From Arcuatula senhousia (lineage: Eukaryota > Mollusca > Bivalvia > Mytilida > Mytilidae), in NCBI GenBank assembly GCA_963971305.1, contig CAXARO010000920.1, positions 1 to 64,000 of the forward strand: a stretch of DNA of 64,000 nt. Reading direction: 5' to 3'. Of this stretch, positions 58,053 to 64,000 are shown piece by piece (within the stretch, counting starts at the first letter, position 1; every line of letters begins with the position of its first letter). A program made the position numbers and the translations under genes. Below the pieces are notes generated by a model. The model was given only the letters and a program-made list of their open reading frames with translations, ran no database searches and was not told the DNA's origin.

Positions 58053-58992
58053 ATGTATTTGCAATGCAGTACGGCAAGAATGATCCGAATTTTGATTACT
58101 ATAATCATCTGAACGAATACTATTAGTTTAAAACAGGTATTAAAAACGAAAGAAGATGGAATATGTGTCAGAAAGACACGATCCACATATTGATATTATT
58201 TTTATAAATGATAAAAAACAAACATTCAATGCGTGTGAAGCGCTTTTCTGGACTAACCTTCATCAGACACGCTAGGGGTCGAAAAATTTGAAGACCGGTA
58301 GGACTTTAGATTTGAACAAACAAAACACTAAAGCCAAAAATATTACAACAATGACTTAACGAGGTAAACTTATCAACTGCATTAGAGATAGCCACAATTT
58401 TAGATCAGAACGTAAAAAAAACTGGAAATATGTAAACAGTGACTTTCCAACACATATTCCAGTACTCGAAAATATGTAAGAGCACACAACTAAAGCACAT
58501 GGAAGCTTTCTACGACCTAGCGTTCTGTTCTTTTCTTTATAAAACATTATAGTATCTTAATTAACTTACCTTAATGTATTGTATTAAGATTCGATAATGA
58601 ACATGATGAAATCAGACGAAGCATTTTTGTTTATATACAGACACTCCTCCATTATTAAACGTCGCAAAAGATATGGACATTATTAATTCTGAAATAAGAC
58701 AACGATTCAATGGTAAAGTTGGTAAAAAATGGGAGGGCTGAACGACAAAAAATACAGCCCATTATTGTTTGTAATTGTTTCTCTGAAATATTGTTTCATT
58801 AATAATACATAAAGGGAATAAACATCATTTCTATTTAAATACAATGTTTGTGATTTGTTTTCTCTGAACAATTTGAATTCAAAATGTGTCTAACATTAGA
58901 ATTAAGAATTTGAATGTTATTTTGTCAAGAAGGGCTAACTTTTCTACACCGATTGTCCCAAGTGTAAGAGGTGCTAAATTCCGACGAAACCC
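58053..58992. other. Intergenic, nothing recognised
   Basis: No supported gene. Confidence 0.4.
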
Positions 58993-59246
58993 GGGGCCAG
59001 GTTAATGAAGCTGTCCTAAGCTGTGTCCTAAACCATGTCTTAGGACTAAAAATGGAATGTAGAAACAAGTTTAAAGTCACAAGAATGGTCCTAGGACAAC
59101 AATTTCCACATCCTAAATTTAGGACCAAATTTAGGACATGCCCTTTTTTAGGATACCTTCAATAACACGACTTAGGACAGAGACATGTCCAAAGACCATC
59201 CTTAGACATGTCCTAATCCTATGACACCTTCGTTAACACGGCCCCC
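58993..59246. mobile_element. MITE, about 254 bp, GGTGTCCTAA family
   Basis: Left GGGGCCAGGTTAATGAAGCT and right inverse ACACCTTCGTTAACACGGCC, with repeated TCCTAA/TTAGGA and ACATGTC blocks. Resembles 13853-14494 and 38250-38405 in the subterminal motifs. Confidence 0.8.
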
Positions 59247-60902
59247 GAATCTAAGAGATATAGGATCATCATTTGTTGCAACATTTTTCTTCGATTCTCT
59301 AAAGAGGTTTGAAATTGGTGTTGATCATTTCATGTTTCTATTGTTCATTTTTTCTTTCAATATTTTTTTTTCGCCAATGGTCATTGGTAAATATTCATGT
59401 AGGATTCCTAGTACGATTCCTGCAATATGAAGAAATTTTGGACAGGTCTTGTGTTTGTGTTCTGTCGAGAAAAATCTTTATTTACTTATAGTTTATATTT
59501 TTCATATGAAGTAATTTCGGATGTTTTCGTTCATTTTCTCCGAAATGACATCAGCTAACTATTTCACTCCTTTCGGAACGATCTAACTCATGGAGCTGTT
59601 CCCTGTGCGTTCAGTTCAGTGCGACGTCAAAAGTATTTTATAATAAATCAATGTTAATCTCCGTAAAAGATGAATCGATTATAAGTATGTATTTCTACTG
59701 GTTTAATGCATTTCTCCAGCTGTCCTTTTTATACATTTCCCACTTATCTTTAAGCTAGTAGCTACACTGTAGATCTATAGTCTTGAAGATTTGTAAATTA
59801 TGTTCTACCATCTATATGCAGTTCCCGGGATGCAGTTAAAGCTATAAAGTTTACAAAAAATGGACATCGCTCTGTTAACTTCTCTTATTTTTTTCTTGTT
59901 TCAAATTTGCAAGTTTTATTGAACATTAAATAAATATTGTACAAATAAATAAATTCAAATTTTTTTTCAGGTCCATAAAAAATATTTTTAAGTTTTTTAA
60001 TAAATTGCATTTAATATTAAAAAAAATCCCAGCCCCCCACTATAAGAAAAGGGTTTCGTTGCTTAATACATCGCCGTTTTCTTTGGTACAAAAATGTAGA
60101 GAATAAAAAATGTCTATACATTTCTCATAAAAAAAATTTAAAAAACCAAGAAAAAACGACCATAGATTTTAATGAGATTTTAAATGACCCCAATCAAATA
60201 AAGCTTGTTTACCAAAAATCGTATGCAAAAAAATATGGTCATTAAAATTTTTCTTAAGTTCATATGTTTCTAACAACACAACAAAGATTTTTTTTACTTT
60301 TTAAACTAATTGGAGACGGATAATATACTTATCTATTGATAATGAATCCGATATTTTTTAGGTCATGTGCTTTTCAAAAATTTTTAATGAAAGAACGGAC
60401 CTTTCTGTTTTTTTTATTAATGAAAATTTCAAACCATTATTTTTTCTAATGAAATACTTTTTTCATATTACTTTTTAACTCACTTTGCCTTAATTAAGCT
60501 TCAAAATAGCAGTATGATTGTATAGTTTTTCAAAATATATATACATCTTGCTTTTAATTTATAACTAAAACCCACTTAAAAGCAATATTTTGTTTTTATC
60601 ATGCATTAGCTTTTACATTTACAAAAAAAAATATGTGGTAATGCATTTAGATTATATAAAATTATTATATGCCATACATGTGCCTTCCATGCAAGACAAG
60701 GACGTATAAGACATAATCCTTGACATATACCCGATGTTCCACATAATTACATAATTAAATGATGCAACGACACATTTTCAACCAATTACCTACCATTCCT
60801 TCATACCTTCAAGACTAAATAGATACATATGAAAGACCGGTAGCGCCACTTAGTCTAGTTCTTTCACAAATTCTCGATTTAAACTACAAATATCATAGTT
60901 AT
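59247..60902. other. Intergenic, AT-rich
   Basis: No supported gene; long A/T tracts from 59880 to 60650. Confidence 0.4.
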
Positions 60903-61312
60903 CAGTTCCAAGTTGGCATTTCTTACTTCCAATTGGACATTTCTCACTTAAACTGAAAAATGTCAAGTTGGAACTAAGAAATGCCAACTTGGAAGGAAGA
61001 AATTTTTCATACTTCCAAGTTGACCCTCTTCAGTTCCAAGTTGGAAGTGAGAAATGTCAACTTGGAACTAAAATATCACATGAATATGTCAACGTTGAAG
61101 TGAGTAATGTCAACATGGAAGGAAGAAATCTTTCTCAGTCCAAGTTGGCATTCTCAGTTCCAAGTTGGAAGTGAGAAATGTCAAATTTGAACGCAGAAAT
61201 GTCAACTTTGAAGTAAAAAATGTCAACTTTGAACTGAGAAGTGTCACTTGGGACTGAGAAATGTTAACTTGGAACTGAGAAATGTCAACTTGGAACTGAG
61301 AAATCTTTAGCT
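60903..61312. repeat. Minisatellite, about 21-bp unit GAAATGTCAACTTGGAACTGA
   Basis: Roughly 18 imperfect units, some in inverse orientation (CCAAGTTGGCATTTCT near 60907, CAGTTCCAAGTTGG near 61031), so parts can fold back. Confidence 0.9.
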
Positions 61313-61348
61313 ATAATCGAAAATGTAAAAGAAGTAATGGCACTGCCG

Positions 61349-63058
61349 GTGTTACATACTAGTTTTTCCCCCATACTAGAATTTCCCCCCGGAAAAATGA
61401 GTATATACTGAGCTTTCCCCCCGGATGATCTAGTATATACTAGAATTTACTAGAAAATGAGTATATACATTTGTACTACGTTTTCCTCCAGGGGAAAATC
61501 TGGTATGTGTAAACACATACTCATTTTTCCGCCATACTGGTCTTTCCCCCCAGTATTCAAGACCGTTACACTATTACTAACTGTGAAATAGGTGAGACTT
61601 TCAATATCTTTAAGATAATTACTTACAATGAATTTTAGTTTAAGAGTATCCTTTTTTATTGTTATATATAGTGCGGATGTGATATCATAGATGTTTGCAA
61701 AGATTTGAGAAGGGAAATCTTTAGTGTTTGTGCTTAGATTTAGGAATGTAAAGACCATTTGGATTTCAGTTTTCATAACAACATTTTCAGTCTATTAGGA
61801 ATATCCCTAGGCCTTATACATGTTATGGTTAATATCGTAGTCAACGTGACACAGAGAAATAAATATCTATCAACCTATTCATGATCATCTCAAAATACAA
61901 ATGACAACAAAGTTCCAGACAATAAATTTTGCTACGCCTGACGCGCGTTTCGTCTATTCAAGACTCATCAGAGGCGCTCTACCAAAAATATTGAAAATGC
62001 CAAACACTGTATGAATATGAAGAGCATAAAACAGTATAACCAAAAATACCAAACTGCGGAACCGAATTATTACTAAGATATTCAACCTATGTCTGGGGTA
62101 GGAAGAACCCTAGGGTTTAGACAATTTTGAAATTTAGACGGATAATTTAAAGCTTTGATGTATTCTCCAACTCAAAAGTGTTGGTGCCGGAGCGGACTAA
62201 CCTCGGGGAATTTAAACTCCACCAGCAGTGCTAACCTTCACGTGTGTTCGAAATACAAATGACAACAAACCACTTCTACAAATTAAAGCAATTGCACAAA
62301 TAGAATTGTTTCGAGTGTCCCAATAACGTATACCGTGACCATAGAAATGCACCGGCCTCCGTTTGTGTGTACGTCCGTCACAGTTTATGTATTCAGTAAC
62401 TGTTATGTGCAGGCTTTTGATATTTGGTATTCAGCTTTAGGTAGGAGTCTCAAATGAATGGTGAGATGATCATGCGTTTTCAGGACTGTCGCATATCTGT
62501 TTCCTGTTTAACAAACCAACGTAGAATGTTTTGCTCTTGGGGGAGACAAAAAATTCAGTTCTTGTATTTGATTAATTCCTGAAAGCTTCGTTTACAATGC
62601 CTGTTTTGATATTTTTTTAACTCAAATTGATGTTAATGCTTCTTCCAATATGTCACATTATGAAACAAAAAGCCAAATAAGACTAGCTTAATAAAAAAAG
62701 AATCTAGACAATTTTGGGGTTTAAACCAAATATTAAGGAAAAATAAAATGAATTTAAAAACAATTCTTGCAAAAAGATCAAGTTTTTTTTCTCAAAGTGT
62801 ATTATTAGAAGTGTAACATTGACATAGTGATAAGAATTATATATAGCATTAAATCAAGCAGGACTAAACGGAGCCTTAATATGGAGAGGGAAAGATCAGT
62901 ATGGATTTGCGAAAAGGGGAAAATCTAGTATATACTCATTTTACCTACCCAAATTTTAGAAGATTAAGTATATACTGATATTTCCGGGGGGAAATCTCAG
63001 TATAAACTGATTTTTCTGGGGGGGGAAGATGAGTAGGGGGAAAACTAGTATGTTACAC
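61349..63058. mobile_element. 1.7-kb TIR element with TATACT-rich subterminal repeats
   Basis: GTGTTACATACTAGTTTTTC at the left and GAAAACTAGTATGTTACAC-type inverse at the right. Both subterminal regions repeat AGTATATACT, AATGAGTATATACT and runs of C or G. A 108-residue minus frame (61450-61776) overlaps the left end and has no signature. Another repeat is inserted at 61893-62265. Confidence 0.85.
61893..62265 (+). repeat. Dispersed tandem-type repeat (AAAGTTCCAGACAATAAA family), locus 3
   Basis: Full unit with GCTACGCCTGACGCGCGTTT and AAGTGTTGGTGCCGGAGCGG. AATACAAATGACAACAAA stands at both ends (about 61895 and 62250), either a unit boundary of a tandem array or target duplication. Confidence 0.88.
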
Positions 63059-64000
63059 GGGTCTTTCGTTTATTTGAGATAATTTTGATGATGATTTTTA
63101 CAATTATTAATATTGTTTATTGGTGTTGCATCATGTTCAAAAATTCAAGCGGTCATTACTTTAATGTAGTTATTGTTTACTTTATAAACCATTTATAGGC
63201 AGCTTTTCATTGTGCTCATTGAATAATTCAAGATTTGAGAAATGTTAAATGTTTACATTGGAAACAAAAAATATTTTCAACAAGTCAACATTTATTTTTG
63301 TTCATTCCTATACACTTTTTCAATTTATAAATATATTTCAAACAACATACCGTACAACCAATTCAATCATTCTAATGAAAAGCGTTACGACACGGTGTTT
63401 TGAGCTCATAAAATGAAAAAAGTGCAGATAAACAATTTTTTATATGTTTAAACTTTATATTTCAAAGAAAAAATTTCATATGAACGTAACAATTGAAAAT
63501 GAATCGTTAATAATGAACGAATAGAGCTTCAATTGAACTTGTTATGATGGTACTAATTTCATTGTGTCGGTATGCATTTCAATAAAATTATTTAGTCGTT
63601 TGTGAGGTGTGAACATAGTATAAATTTTCTTAGAATTTCATCAATTCAATGAAAACAATTTAATTTAGCGTACTAATATTTGCATCTATCAATAAAAAAA
63701 TCATAAGAAATATGTGCAACAGCATGCAAAGTCATTTATCGTTATTGTTTTATTCCAGTTCAAACTCGTTTGTCCAATTTTTCACATTCAATAAACTATC
63801 GGGGGAATGTTTTACTTCTCCATTAAACGATTTTTTTTCACTATGGACAGGATAAGGTTTTTTATTCAGTTTGATGGTGGCTAATTTACCCAAACCCCAT
63901 TAATCAAAAGAAAAGTAATCATCGAGTCAGAGTTTTAGTTCGAAATCGAGTTCCAGTTGGAAAATTAGATTGAGTTCTTTTTCGAGTTCGAATTAAAATT
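63059..64000. other. Intergenic, AT-rich, nothing recognised
   Basis: No supported gene or clear repeat to the window end. Confidence 0.4.

Noticed and set aside
60968..61174. 68-residue frame with repeated SxxNLE motif
   Set aside because: Translation of a 21-bp minisatellite.
61450..61776. 108-residue minus-strand frame
   Set aside because: Half of it lies in the subterminal repeats of a TIR element and it has no domain signature.

Overview
The window is AT-rich, intron-containing animal DNA dense in dispersed repeats. The repeat families, the long-intergenic layout and the gene content suggest a bivalve mollusc, most likely a mussel. The species is an inference from gene and repeat character, not from a database match. 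Only three protein genes of the host can be supported; the rest is a transposon graveyard.

Two paralogous genes for ZNFX1 (NFX1-type zinc finger-containing protein 1, an SF1 RNA helicase of antiviral and small-RNA pathways) lie head to head about 30 kb apart: one on the minus strand (967-8217), one on the plus strand (37885-44974). Both have one giant exon of nearly the same length (5288 and 5291 nt) entered by an intron in the same phase at the same place (A|AAT after the acceptor), an Arg/Gly-rich N-terminus, and a last intron placed exactly inside the C-terminal RZ-type zinc finger. Each copy carries a C-terminal lesion. The plus copy has one in-frame TAA (43379-43381) between the NFX1 fingers and the coiled-coil/RZ tail. 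The minus copy has an RZ exon (967-1043) that lacks one zinc ligand. A TATA-like promoter module shared by the two loci sits upstream of the plus gene and, in two copies, inside the last intron of the minus gene.

The spacer between them (8.2-37.8 kb) is a nest of elements: a fold-back element with 119-bp arms (8356-9668); a 5.6-kb structure bounded by inverted 16-bp minisatellite arrays (10271-15857) with several nested repeats; a minisatellite of heat-shock-element-like palindromes (17097-17452); several MITEs with terminal inverted repeats, one with a clear 8-bp target duplication (25533-26043); a decayed CR1/L2-like LINE with SGNH-like ORF1, a 2A-like motif, a PHD finger and a broken EN-RT ORF2 (27510-31775); and a decayed PIF/Harbinger transposon with 5' AGCCCCAGTC ends, TTA target duplication and transposase remnants (31961-34473).

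Right of the plus ZNFX1 gene, a local tandem duplication (45084-46735) carries a different transposon insertion in each unit, so each unit shows the empty site of the other. Further right are a LINE 3' fragment (47141-47566), an intronless-coding class A GPCR with adenosine-receptor-like features (53701-54675, minus), a third copy of the AGCTCACC element, minisatellites, MITEs and a 1.7-kb TIR element (61349-63058). I saw no rRNA, intact tRNA, CRISPR or prokaryotic features.
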